Assembly (NCBI RefSeq): GCF_910587525.1
Contig: NZ_CAJULS010000027.1
Span: forward strand, 1-20,400
Length of the DNA: 20,400 nt
Direction: 5' to 3'
Source of the DNA: an uncultured Oscillibacter sp.
GTDB taxonomy: Bacteria; Bacillota; Clostridia; Oscillospirales; Oscillospiraceae
Shown: piece by piece, positions 1 to 7,325 of the stretch
Position numbering within the stretch: position 1 is the stretch's first letter
Layout: each line of letters begins with the position of its first letter
Notes under the pieces: model-generated
Databases searched by the model: none
Seen by the model: the letters and a program-made list of their open reading frames with translations, nothing else
Told to the model about the DNA's origin: nothing
Translations under genes and position numbers: made by a program

Positions 1-220
1 GGATCTTCTTGTACTTGCCGCAGTGGCACTCCCAGTCCTTGGTGGGCCCGAAGATCTTCTCGCAGAACAGGCCCTCCTTTTCCGGCTTGAGGGTGCGGTA
101 ATTAATGGTCTCGGGCTTTTTCACCTCACCGTAGGACCAGGCGAGGATCTGCTCAGGGGAGGCCATACCGATTTTAATCGCGTCAAAGGCAATGCTGTTG
201 CCGGTGTTCATATCACTCAT
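1..220 (-). CDS. rpoC: DNA-directed RNA polymerase subunit beta' (N-terminal part, cut by window edge)
   Basis: This is the beginning of the beta' subunit of RNA polymerase, which with beta forms the catalytic cleft. About 73 residues are visible before the window ends. The protein opens with MSDMNTGNSIAFDAIKIGMA, then shows the conserved stretch ILAWSYGEVKKPETINYRTL and the start of the N-terminal zinc-binding region (GPTKDWECHCGKYKK), whose first two cysteines are visible. The start at 220 is fixed by a strong ribosome binding site, GAAGGAGGA, read on the minus strand at 231-239. It follows rpoB on the same strand after 61 bases, the normal rpoBC order, so the two are certainly co-transcribed. 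The rest of the gene lies to the left of the window. Confidence 0.97.
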   Translation of the reverse strand, partial: MSDMNTGNSIAFDAIKIGMASPEQILAWSYGEVKKPETINYRTLKPEKEGLFCEKIFGPTKDWECHCGKYKKI

Positions 221-239
221 AGTGCGATTTTCCTCCTTC

Positions 240-286
240 AATGATTCAGAATAGGGCGTTTGACGAACGGTTGACTCTGAATCATT
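240..286 (-). repeat. Inverted repeat (hairpin) at the rpoB-rpoC junction
   Basis: Two perfect 11-base arms, AATGATTCAGA (240-250) and TCTGAATCATT (276-286), are separated by 25 bases. One arm contains the rpoB stop codon and the other ends next to the rpoC ribosome binding site (231-239). No U tract follows on the minus strand, so it is not an intrinsic terminator. It could be an RNA-processing site or a structure that tunes rpoC translation; that role is inference. Confidence 0.6.
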
Positions 287-3200
287 CCTCATCGTCCTCG
301 TCGAAGTCCATGCTGATGTCCGCGCCGGCGTCCTCCGGGGCGTCCTCGATGTCAAAGCCGGATTCCTGGAACTCCGTCTCGTCGGCAAAGGCGCGGCGGC
401 GGTCGTCATCGGCGTCCATGCGGGCCAGGTTGAAGGTATCCATGGCGTCCTCATCGTCCTTGAGCTCGATGGTGTTGCCCTCGGGGTCCAGCACCTGGAT
501 GTCCAGGCACAACGACTGGAGCTCCTTCACCAGCACCTTGAAGGACTCCGGTACGCCGGGCTGGGGCACGTTGTGGCCCTTGACGATGGCCTCGTAGGTG
601 CGGACGCGGCCTGTCACGTCGTCGCTCTTCACCGTCAGGATCTCCTGGAGGGTGTAGGCGGCGCCGTAGGCCTCCAGGGCCCAGACCTCCATTTCGCCGA
701 AGCGCTGGCCGCCGAACTGGGCCTTGCCGCCCAGGGGCTGCTGGGTCACAAGGGAATAGGGGCCAGTGGAACGGGCATGGATCTTATCATCTACCAGATG
801 GTGCAGTTTCAGGAAGTAGACATAGCCCACGGTGACTTTGTTGTCAAAGGGCTCGCCTGTGCGGCCGTCATAGAGGACGCTCTTGCCCTCGGGGTCCAAT
901 CCGGCTTCAGCCAGCATGGCGGAGATATCCTCCTCCCGGGCGCCGTCGAAGATGGGGGTGGCCACTTTGCAGCCCAGGGCGTGGGCGGCGTAGCCCAAAT
1001 GGACCTCCAGCACCTGGCCGATGTTCATACGGCTGGGCACGCCCAGGGGGTTCAGCACGATATCAAGAGGCGTGCCGTCGGGCAGGAAGGGCATATCCTC
1101 CTGGGGCAGGACCCGGGAGACAACACCCTTGTTGCCGTGGCGGCCGGCCATCTTGTCGCCCACCTGAATCTTCCGGCGCTGGGCGATATACACCCGCACC
1201 ACCATGTTCACGCCGGGCCCCAGCTCGTCGCCGGCCTCCCGGGTGAAGACCTTGGTGTCCAGCACGATGCCGCTCTCGCCGTGGGGGACCTTCAAAGAGG
1301 TGTCCCGGACCTCCCGGGCCTTCTCGCCGAAGATGGCCCGCAGGAGCCGCTCCTCGGCGGTGAGGTCGGTCTCGCCCTTGGGGGTGACCTTGCCCACCAG
1401 AATATCCCCGGCCTTCACCTCCGCGCCCACGCGGATGATGCCGTTCTCGTCCAGGTCCTTGAGGGCGTCCTCACCCACGTTGGGAATGTCCCGGGTGATC
1501 TCCTCGGGCCCCAGCTTGGTATCCCGGGCGTCGATCTCAAACTCCTCGATGTGGATGGAGGTATAGAGGTCCTCCCGCACCAGGCGCTCGTTCAGAAGGA
1601 CGGCGTCCTCGTAGTTGTAGCCCTCCCAAGTCATGAAGCCCACCAGGATGTTCCGGCCCAGTGCAATCTCGCCCTGATCGGTGGCGGGGCCGTCCGCCAG
1701 AACGGTGGGCCCCTCCTCGCCGTTGGGGCCCTTGCTGCCCGGTCCCAGGACCCGGTCGCCCACCGACACGATGGGCCGCTGGTTGATGCAGGTGGTGTGG
1801 TTGGAGCGCAGGTACTTGGTGAGCTTGTAGGTCTTCTTCTCCCCGCTGTCGTACTGCACGGCAACGTGGCGGGCGTCCAGATCGGTGACCACGCCGTCAC
1901 CTTCTGCCGTCACCACGATCTCGGAGTCCACGCAGATCTTGTGCTCCATGCCGGTGCCCACGATGGGGGCCTCGGGCCGCAGCAAAGGCACGGCCTGGCG
2001 CTGCATGTTGGCGCCCATCAGGGCGCGGTTGGCATCGTCGTTGGGCAGGAAGGGGATCATGGCCGTGGCGATGGAGACCATCATCCGGGGGGAGACGTCA
2101 ATATAGTCGATGTTCTCCCGGTCCACGTCCACGATCTCGTCCCGGTGCCGCCCGGTGATACGGGCGTTGACCAGGCAGCCGTTTTCATCCACCGGCTCCG
2201 CGGCCTGGCCGACGATGAAGTTGTCCTCCTCGTCGGCGGTCATATAGGTGATTTCCTCGGAGACTTTGCCGCTCTCCTTATCCACCGCCCGGTAGGGGGC
2301 CTCTATGAAGCCGTACTCGTTGATGCGGGCGTAGGTGGCCAGATACGAGATCAGGCCGATGTTGGGACCTTCGGGCGTCTCGATGGGGCACATGCGGCCA
2401 TAGTGGCTGTAGTGCACGTCCCGGACCTCCATGTTGGCCCGCTCACGGGAGAGGCCGCCGGGGCCCAGGGCGGAGAGGCGGCGCTTGTGGGTCAGCTCCG
2501 CCAGGGGGTTGGTCTGGTCCATGAACTGGCTCAGGGGGCTGGAGCCGAAGAACTCCTTGATGGCCGCGGTGACGGGCCGGATATTGATGAGGCTCTGGGG
2601 GGTGACAATATCCAGGTCCTGGATGGTCATGCGCTCCCGGATGACCCGCTCCATGCGGGAAAAGCCGATGCGGAACTGGTTCTGGAGCAGCTCGCCCACG
2701 CAGCGCAGGCGGCGGTTGCCCAGGTGGTCGATGTCGTCTTTGACGGACACGCCCCGGGCCAGGCCGTTCATATAGTTGATGGAGGTGAGGATGTCGTCGA
2801 TGATGATGTGCTTGGGCACCAGGTCGTCTTTGTGGAGCTTAATCTGGTCAATGAGTTCCTCGCCCTGGTACTGGCCCAGCAGCTCCTGGAGCACGTCGAA
2901 CCGAACCCGCTCCTTGATGCCGCAGGTTTTGAAGGGGTCGAAGTCCACATAACGGGCCATGTCGCACATCCGGTTGGACACCACCAGCAGCGGCTGACCC
3001 TCCACATCAATGGTGACTTCGCTGACGCCCACGTCGTCCAGCAGCCGGGCGTCAGCCTTGCTCAGCAGGTGCCCCTCGTCAAAGAGGATCTCCCCGGTGG
3101 CGGGGTCCGCCACGGCATTCATCAGCTTACAGCCGGTGACCCGCTGCCACAATGACAGCTTCTTGTTAAATTTGTACCGGCCCACGACGGACAGATCATA

Positions 3201-3992
3201 GCGCCGGGGATCGAAGAAGAGGTTGTTCATCAAGGTCTCAGCGGCCTCCACCGTAGGAGGCTCGCCGGGACGCAGGCGGCGGTAGATCTCCAGCATGGAG
3301 TCCTCGTAAGTCTTGCAGGGGTCCTTTTCCAGGGTAGCCATGATGCGGGAATCACCGCCGAAGCGCTCTTTGATCTCCTCGTCAGACCGGATACCCAGTG
3401 CCCGGATCAGGCAGGTGATGGGGATCTTGCGGTTCTTGTCGATGCGGACCCAGAAGAGCTCATTGGCGTCGGTCTCATACTCCAGCCAGGCACCCCGCTG
3501 GGGGATAATCTGGGCAGAGAGAATGGGCAGGTCGGTCTTGAGGTCGATCTCCTTGCTGTAATACACGCCGGGAGAGCGGACGATCTGGGAGACCACAACG
3601 CGCTCCGCGCCGTTGATGACGAAGGTGCCGGAGTGGGTCATCAGGGGGAAGTCCCCCATGAAGATCTCCTGTTCCTTGATCTCCCCGGTTTCCTTGTTCC
3701 GCAGGCGGACCTTGACCTTCAGGGGGGCGGCGTAGGTAGCGTCCCGGGCCTTGCACTCCTCCACGTCGTACTTGGGAGCCTCGTCCATCTTGTAGTCGAT
3801 GAAGGTCAGCTCCAGGTTGCCCTGATAGTCCGTGATCGCGCCCACATCGGCAAAGACCTCCCGCAGGCCGGTGTCCAAAAACCAGTGGTACGACGTCTTC
3901 TGAATCTCCAGAAGGTTCGGCATGGGCATGACTTCCTCATGCCGGGCAAAGTTCTTGCGCAGGGTCTTTCCGTAGTACTTGTCTTTGGCCAT
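282..3992 (-). CDS. rpoB: DNA-directed RNA polymerase subunit beta
   Basis: Full-length beta subunit of RNA polymerase, 1236 residues, somewhat longer than the roughly 1190 of Bacillus because of an acidic C-terminal tail (rich in D and E after about residue 1180). The rifampicin pocket is at about residues 483-512 (FFGSSPLSQFMDQTNPLAEL, then THKRRLSALGPGG). The residues equivalent to E. coli D516, H526 and S531 (here D492, H502, S507) are the wild-type, drug-sensitive ones. It is followed by the invariant GRMCPIETPEGPNIGLI. Near the C-terminus GGKAQFGGQRFGEMEVWALEAYGA contacts beta'. The start at 3992 (MAKDKYYGKT) has a modest ribosome binding site, AAAGGTGA. Downstream is rpoC. Upstream there is no rplJ/rplL, the usual neighbours in Firmicutes; instead the gene has its own promoter about 200 bases away. 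Confidence 0.99.
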   Translation of the reverse strand: MAKDKYYGKTLRKNFARHEEVMPMPNLLEIQKTSYHWFLDTGLREVFADVGAITDYQGNLELTFIDYKMDEAPKYDVEECKARDATYAAPLKVKVRLRNKETGEIKEQEIFMGDFPLMTHSGTFVINGAERVVVSQIVRSPGVYYSKEIDLKTDLPILSAQIIPQRGAWLEYETDANELFWVRIDKNRKIPITCLIRALGIRSDEEIKERFGGDSRIMATLEKDPCKTYEDSMLEIYRRLRPGEPPTVEAAETLMNNLFFDPRRYDLSVVGRYKFNKKLSLWQRVTGCKLMNAVADPATGEILFDEGHLLSKADARLLDDVGVSEVTIDVEGQPLLVVSNRMCDMARYVDFDPFKTCGIKERVRFDVLQELLGQYQGEELIDQIKLHKDDLVPKHIIIDDILTSINYMNGLARGVSVKDDIDHLGNRRLRCVGELLQNQFRIGFSRMERVIRERMTIQDLDIVTPQSLINIRPVTAAIKEFFGSSPLSQFMDQTNPLAELTHKRRLSALGPGGLSRERANMEVRDVHYSHYGRMCPIETPEGPNIGLISYLATYARINEYGFIEAPYRAVDKESGKVSEEITYMTADEEDNFIVGQAAEPVDENGCLVNARITGRHRDEIVDVDRENIDYIDVSPRMMVSIATAMIPFLPNDDANRALMGANMQRQAVPLLRPEAPIVGTGMEHKICVDSEIVVTAEGDGVVTDLDARHVAVQYDSGEKKTYKLTKYLRSNHTTCINQRPIVSVGDRVLGPGSKGPNGEEGPTVLADGPATDQGEIALGRNILVGFMTWEGYNYEDAVLLNERLVREDLYTSIHIEEFEIDARDTKLGPEEITRDIPNVGEDALKDLDENGIIRVGAEVKAGDILVGKVTPKGETDLTAEERLLRAIFGEKAREVRDTSLKVPHGESGIVLDTKVFTREAGDELGPGVNMVVRVYIAQRRKIQVGDKMAGRHGNKGVVSRVLPQEDMPFLPDGTPLDIVLNPLGVPSRMNIGQVLEVHLGYAAHALGCKVATPIFDGAREEDISAMLAEAGLDPEGKSVLYDGRTGEPFDNKVTVGYVYFLKLHHLVDDKIHARSTGPYSLVTQQPLGGKAQFGGQRFGEMEVWALEAYGAAYTLQEILTVKSDDVTGRVRTYEAIVKGHNVPQPGVPESFKVLVKELQSLCLDIQVLDPEGNTIELKDDEDAMDTFNLARMDADDDRRRAFADETEFQESGFDIEDAPEDAGADISMDFDEDDEE

Positions 3993-4110
3993 CTTCTCAA
4001 ATTCACCTTTCTTCCGCTCCGCCCTGTCCGGCGGCGCGCGTTGTTTCTCCTAAAAAAGCGCCAGATCGCGATACGCACGGATGAGTTGTTAAAAACCGCC
4101 CATTCCGCTC

Positions 4111-4139
4111 TTGCATTGTCATGGGAAATGTGCTATGCT
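4111..4139 (+). promoter_or_regulatory. Plus-strand promoter inside the rpoB leader
   Basis: TTGCAT (4111-4116), a 17-base spacer and TATGCT (4134-4139), with TGC directly before the -10 (extended -10), predict a start at about 4146. It points against rpoB and towards the rpoB promoter. The same TGnTATGCT core occurs at 4709 and 11764 in front of real genes in this window, which supports it being functional. Confidence 0.6.
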
Positions 4140-4191
4140 GAGTGTAGAGATAAAGATGGGTTTTTATCTCTGTCCAGCACATAAGTGATTC

Positions 4192-4220
4192 ATTCTACCA
4201 TGCTCTTCCAGGGCTGTCAA
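4192..4220 (-). promoter_or_regulatory. Probable rpoBC promoter
   Basis: On the minus strand TTGACA (4220-4215, a perfect -35) is followed by a 17-base spacer and TAGAAT (4197-4192, -10), with TGG directly before the -10 (extended -10). Transcription would begin near 4185, giving an rpoB leader of about 190 bases that begins with the hairpin at 4146-4171. This is the best promoter match upstream of rpoB, and the gap contains no upstream gene of the same operon. Confidence 0.75.
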
Positions 4221-4229
4221 GCAGAATTT

Positions 4230-4257
4230 CCGCCTTTCGGGCGGTGTTTTTATTTTT
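4230..4257 (+). terminator. Intrinsic terminator on the plus strand
   Basis: CCGCC (4230-4234) pairs with GGCGG (4240-4244) across a five-base loop, followed by a T-rich tract (4247-4257). No annotated plus-strand gene precedes it, so it is explained only by the predicted small transcript starting at about 4146. Confidence 0.6.
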
Positions 4258-4294
4258 CTGTAGTCTCTCCGCCCCATTTTCGGTCCGAAAACAT

Positions 4295-4332
4295 AAAACG
4301 CCTCCATCCGGAACTCCGGGTGGAGGCGTTTT
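4295..4332 (-). terminator. Intrinsic terminator after the small membrane-protein gene
   Basis: AAAACGCCTCCA (4295-4306) pairs perfectly with TGGAGGCGTTTT (4321-4332), and CCGG/CCGG extends the stem to a four-base loop. It starts ten bases past the stop codon at 4342 and ends in Us on the minus strand. The A/T-flanked, nearly symmetrical stem could also stop transcription in the other direction. Confidence 0.85.
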
Positions 4333-4341
4333 GCCGTTTGC

Positions 4342-4527
4342 TCAGCTGAACAGCTCCTCGTCGGCGTAGTCGTCATACTCGGAGCGGAAGCGCTTGTTCA
4401 GCCGCTTCTTCATTCCGCAGCAGCCCACGGACAGGTCGTGCCAGCCGCCGATCAGCAGGCAGACCACCGCTGCGAAAGCCAGGCTGGCCCCAATGATCTT
4501 CATGACCATGCTTGCCGTCTTGCCCAT
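4342..4527 (-). CDS. Small single-span membrane protein, unknown function
   Basis: A 61-residue protein, not recognised. Residues 8-28 (VMKIIGASLAFAAVVCLLIGG) form one hydrophobic membrane segment. It is followed by two adjacent cysteines (CCGMKKRLNKRFR) and an acidic C-terminus (SEYDDYADEELFS). The positive charges after the helix suggest that the tail is cytoplasmic. The start at 4527 is chosen because GGAAAGGGGA lies at the right distance upstream and the membrane segment then begins near the N-terminus; a longer reading frame to 4620 would cross its own promoter. It has an extended -10 promoter at 4586-4591 and its own terminator at 4295-4332, so it is probably a single-gene unit, upstream of rpoB and unrelated to it. 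Good translation signals support a real gene; no function can be given. Confidence 0.7.
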   Translation of the reverse strand: MGKTASMVMKIIGASLAFAAVVCLLIGGWHDLSVGCCGMKKRLNKRFRSEYDDYADEELFS

Positions 4528-4585
4528 ATCAGATATTCCCCTTTCCATTGTCCATTTCAAGGTCTTTGATCCGTATACCGTCGGT

Positions 4586-4591
4586 AGTATA
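4586..4591 (-). promoter_or_regulatory. Extended -10 promoter of the small membrane-protein gene
   Basis: Read on the minus strand, TGA directly precedes TATACT (4591-4586), an extended -10; no good -35 is seen. The predicted start near 4579 gives a leader of about 50 bases. It is back to back with the promoter at 4686-4714. Confidence 0.5.
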
Positions 4592-4685
4592 TCACATGTC
4601 CCGGCAAAAGGGAAGCACATTTTTTGCCTTCCGGCCCACCCCCTCTCTTATCCGCAGGAATTCGACACTTTGCCGAATATCACCC

Positions 4686-4714
4686 TTGTCCCGGGCGAAC
4701 ATTTGTGATATGCT
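4686..4714 (+). promoter_or_regulatory. Promoter of the 4747 lipoprotein gene
   Basis: TTGTCC (4686-4691), a 17-base spacer and TATGCT (4709-4714), with TGA immediately before the -10, make a good SigA-type promoter with an extended -10. The transcript would start near 4721 and reach the ribosome binding site AAGGAGG at 4732-4738. Confidence 0.75.
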
Positions 4715-4746
4715 GAATAAAACAGCTTTTGAAGGAGGTCTTTCCA

Positions 4747-5337
4747 ATGTATGCTCCTCGACGGACCTTTGCCGTTCTGTTCTGCGCCCTCCTTCTGGCA
4801 GGCTGCAGCCGGCAGAAGGCCGAACCCCTTCCGCCCCTAGAGGAGCTCCCGGCGGATTACAGCCTGGAGCAGGCCAGGGAGGACGGCTGCGTCGTCCATG
4901 AGGACGGGGACATCGCCTCCGGCCACGAGGCCGGGGAGGATTTTCTCAAAGCGTCCTCCTCCGGGAAGGCGGCCGCTGTGCGGCTGGTCAATTACTACAC
5001 CCTGGACGATCCCTCCCGCTATGACCCGGACTACTACGAGTCCATCAAGGACGATTACCCCCTGCTGTTCGTCAGCGGTCTGTCCTTTGACGGAAAGGCG
5101 TATACCGTCTCCGGCCTGGAGGACAGCGAGCGGTGGGAGAAGACCTATTCCCATCTGAAACGGTTCGAGGATAAGGCCGAGACCCACAGTGCGGTCTATG
5201 ACTCCTATATCCGGTATGTCCTGGTGAATGACGACACCGTCACCTGGAACCAGCTTGTCCACGGCATGTTCAGCTCCCGGTTCGGGGACTCTATTCCTTT
5301 CCACTCCGTATATATAGATTACATTTACAATGATTAA
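4747..5337 (+). CDS. Predicted lipoprotein, unknown function
   Basis: A 196-residue exported lipoprotein. The N-terminus MYAPRRTFAVLFCALLLAGC is a type II signal peptide with lipobox LAGC; Cys20 would be lipidated and anchor the protein outside the membrane. The mature part is acidic and rich in aromatic residues (NYYTLDDPSRYDPDYYES, FHSVYIDYIYND) with no catalytic motif that I recognise. The ATG at 4747 is preferred over an in-frame TTG at 4729 because AAGGAGG (4732-4738) overlaps the latter. The gene has its own promoter, and the next gene, a beta-CASP nuclease, starts 41 bases later with no terminator between, so they may be co-transcribed. There is no evidence that they share a function. 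Confidence 0.88.
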   Translation: MYAPRRTFAVLFCALLLAGCSRQKAEPLPPLEELPADYSLEQAREDGCVVHEDGDIASGHEAGEDFLKASSSGKAAAVRLVNYYTLDDPSRYDPDYYESIKDDYPLLFVSGLSFDGKAYTVSGLEDSERWEKTYSHLKRFEDKAETHSAVYDSYIRYVLVNDDTVTWNQLVHGMFSSRFGDSIPFHSVYIDYIYND

Positions 5338-5378
5338 ATAATAGAGGCAAACAGAATTTTGCAAGGAGGTTTTTCCCT

Positions 5379-6986
5379 ATGAAGCTCAGCTTTTTCGGCG
5401 CGGACCAGTGCGTAACCGGCAGTTGTCACTGCCTGGAGATCAACGGCAAGCGCATCCTCATTGACTGCGGACTGCAGCAGGGCCGGGACGAGGTGTCCAA
5501 CGGTGAGTTCCCCTTTGCCGCCAACACCATCGACTACGTGCTGGTGACCCATGCCCACATCGACCACTCCGGCCGCATTCCCATGCTGATCAAGCAGGGC
5601 TTTCAGGGCCGCATCCTCACCACCCGCCTCACCGCCCAGCTGCTGGAGATCATGCTGCTGGACTCCGCCCACATCCAGGAGCAGGACGCCGAGTGGAAAA
5701 ACCGCAAGGGCGAGCGCTCCGGAGCCCCCCGGACGGAACCCCTCTACACCGTGGCGGACGCGGAGCGGGTGCCGGAGTTCCTGGACACCTGCGAGTACGG
5801 CCAGTTCGTCCACCTCTGCGATGGCGTGGACCTGGAATTCACCGACGCCGGCCACCTGCTGGGCTCCGCCTTCATCGCCATGGATCTGGAGGAAAACGGC
5901 GTGAAGAAGAGCATCGTCTTTTCCGGCGATATCGGCAACATCGACCAGCCCATCATCCGGGACCCGGTGCAGATCACCGGAGCGGACTATGTGGTGATGG
6001 AGTCCACCTACGGCGACCGCAACCATCCGGAGCACTGGGGCTATACGGACAACCTGGCCAAGATCATCGACAAAACCATGGCCCGGGGCGGCAACGTCAT
6101 CATCCCCTCCTTCGCCGTGGGCCGTACCCAGGAGCTGCTGTACTTCATCCGGGAGATTAAGGAAAAGCACCTGGTTGCCTCCTGCCCCGATTTCCCGGTG
6201 TACATCGACTCCCCCCTAGCCAAAAAGGCCACCACCATCTTTGACGGCGACCTCCGGGGCTACATGGACCTGGACGCCGTGTGGCTGACCCGCAAGGGCA
6301 CCAATATGTTCCGCTTCCCCAACCTCCAGCTGACGGAAACCAGCGAGGAGTCCAAGGCCCTTAACGAGGACCCCACTCCCAAGGTCATCATCTCCGCCTC
6401 CGGCATGTGCGACGCCGGCCGTATCCGCCACCACCTCAAGCACAATCTCTGGCGGCCGGAGTGCACCATCCTCTTCGTGGGCTACCAGGGCGAGGGTACC
6501 CTGGGGCGGAGCCTGCTGGAGGGCGCCAAGAGCGTGAAGCTCTTCGGCGAGGAGATCTCCGTCCAGGCCCATCTGGAAAACTTCACCGGCCTCAGCTCCC
6601 ACGCCGACCGGGACCACCTGCTGAAATGGATCAGCGGCTTCCAGGAGCCAACGCCCCAGCACGTCTTCGTGGTCCACGGTGACCGGGAGATCGCTCCCTT
6701 CTTCGCCAAGACGCTGGAGGGCATGGGGATTCCGGCCCATGCCCCCCAGTACACGGAGGTCTACGACCTGGCCGCCAACACCCAGCTGGCGCCGGGCTAT
6801 CTGCCGGAGCGGAAGGTCTCCAAGGCGACTCCCGGCGGGGCAAGGGCCTCCGCCGCATACGAGCGGCTGGTCTCTGTGGGCGCCATGCTCAACGAGTCTA
6901 TCAAACGCAGCAAGGGCCGGGACAACAAGTCCCTGGCAAAGTTTGCCGACCAGCTGCGTCTGCTGCTGGAGAAATGGGAGGCGTAA
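5379..6986 (+). CDS. Beta-CASP metallo-beta-lactamase-fold RNA nuclease
   Basis: A 535-residue protein of the MBL-fold/beta-CASP family, related to CPSF73 and archaeal/bacterial RNA nucleases, expected to cleave RNA in the cytoplasm with two zinc ions. The metal ligands are visible: THAHIDHSGR (H58, H60, D62, H63), H160 in TDAGHLLGSA, D185 in FSGDIGN, and H434 in VVHGD. The beta-CASP segment carries ESTYGDRNH, IIPSFAVGRTQELL, the ISASGMCDAGRIRHHL motif and LSSHADRDHLL. The C-terminal RMMBL part ends at about residue 465, and a basic tail follows (IKRSKGRDNKSL). The length is usual for this subfamily. The start is fixed by AAGGAGG at about 5364-5370. It differs from RNase J in lacking that family's long C-terminal domain. 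The substrate is unknown. Confidence 0.93.
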   Translation: MKLSFFGADQCVTGSCHCLEINGKRILIDCGLQQGRDEVSNGEFPFAANTIDYVLVTHAHIDHSGRIPMLIKQGFQGRILTTRLTAQLLEIMLLDSAHIQEQDAEWKNRKGERSGAPRTEPLYTVADAERVPEFLDTCEYGQFVHLCDGVDLEFTDAGHLLGSAFIAMDLEENGVKKSIVFSGDIGNIDQPIIRDPVQITGADYVVMESTYGDRNHPEHWGYTDNLAKIIDKTMARGGNVIIPSFAVGRTQELLYFIREIKEKHLVASCPDFPVYIDSPLAKKATTIFDGDLRGYMDLDAVWLTRKGTNMFRFPNLQLTETSEESKALNEDPTPKVIISASGMCDAGRIRHHLKHNLWRPECTILFVGYQGEGTLGRSLLEGAKSVKLFGEEISVQAHLENFTGLSSHADRDHLLKWISGFQEPTPQHVFVVHGDREIAPFFAKTLEGMGIPAHAPQYTEVYDLAANTQLAPGYLPERKVSKATPGGARASAAYERLVSVGAMLNESIKRSKGRDNKSLAKFADQLRLLLEKWEA

Positions 6987-6993
6987 GCCTCAA

Positions 6994-7021
6994 AAAGCGG
7001 AAGGCAGAAGCCTTCCGCTTT
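6994..7021 (+). terminator. Hairpin terminator after the beta-CASP gene
   Basis: AAAGCGGAAGGC (6994-7005) pairs perfectly with GCCTTCCGCTTT (7010-7021) over an AGAA loop, eight bases after the stop codon. The T run is short (three), so termination may be incomplete. Confidence 0.7.
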
Positions 7022-7063
7022 CCCGCACCGCCGGCCAGCGGTGCTCTGGCCTTGGGAGGTATC

Positions 7064-7085
7064 GCAGATATAAAGCAGATATAAA
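7064..7085. repeat. Tandem 11-base repeat
   Basis: GCAGATATAAA occurs twice head to tail (7064-7074, 7075-7085). It lies about 215 bases before the next promoter, so it may be an upstream binding site or a chance duplication. Confidence 0.5.
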
Positions 7086-7298
7086 TTTGTACGCTCTTCG
7101 CTTCCGGGCGGTCCCCTTCTCCGCAGCAGTGGACTTTTTCGTCTACACGGAAGACTTTCTCTACGATGAGAGCCGCCCTCTAGGGTTACTGTTTTTGGCC
7201 GTCCAAGCTGCGGCGGTGGCTCCTGACGCCCTTTTAATCCGCTCCGCCGCGGGAAAACGGCAGTAACGGTCCGGCATCTCCCTTTTTTGTCAATGTTC

Positions 7299-7304
7299 TA
7301 TAAT
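7299..7304 (+). promoter_or_regulatory. Probable promoter of the rlmD operon
   Basis: A perfect TATAAT (7299-7304) lies 21 bases before the start codon, in a locally AT-rich patch. No convincing -35 is seen 16-18 bases upstream. The transcript would start at about 7311 and have a very short leader that contains AGAGAGGA as ribosome binding site. Confidence 0.5.
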
Positions 7305-7325
7305 TTCTAAAGAGAGGACCCGTCT

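Larger units (their letters stand above)
4146..4257 (+). ncRNA. Candidate small RNA antisense to the rpoB leader and promoter
   Basis: A plus-strand transcript is predicted from the promoter at 4111-4139 to the intrinsic terminator at 4230-4257, about 110 nucleotides. Its first 26 bases form a hairpin with nine perfect pairs (AGAGATAAA 4146-4154 with TTTATCTCT 4163-4171). It then runs across the rpoB promoter before ending at the GC hairpin and T tract. No conserved RNA family (6S, SRP, tmRNA, RNase P, tRNA) is recognised. A ten-residue ORF (MGFYLCPAHK, 4156-4188) lies inside but has no clear ribosome binding site. Because the transcript covers about 40 bases of the rpoB leader and all of its promoter, interference with rpoB transcription is possible. 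It is a prediction from promoter and terminator only. Confidence 0.4.
7022..7325. other. Intergenic stretch of about 300 bases without a supported gene
   Basis: A reading frame covers 7022-7266 but has no start or ribosome binding site of its own: it enters from inside the preceding gene. Its end reads FFVYTEDFLYDESRPLGLLF and might be a decayed coding remnant, but I cannot name it. The stretch also holds a short tandem repeat (7064-7085) and the promoter of the next operon (7299-7304). Confidence 0.4.

Noticed and set aside
573..3155. 860-codon open frame on the plus strand inside rpoB
   Set aside because: It is fully antisense to a conserved gene and its product is low-complexity, rich in G, A, V, H and L, as expected from the mirror of GC-rich codons. 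No ribosome binding site or family motif.
4156..4188. Ten-codon ORF in the candidate small RNA
   Set aside because: No ribosome binding site and too short to judge; mentioned only with the RNA.
4837..6170. Minus-strand frames opposite the lipoprotein and beta-CASP genes
   Set aside because: Shadows of well-supported plus-strand genes; no ribosome binding sites.
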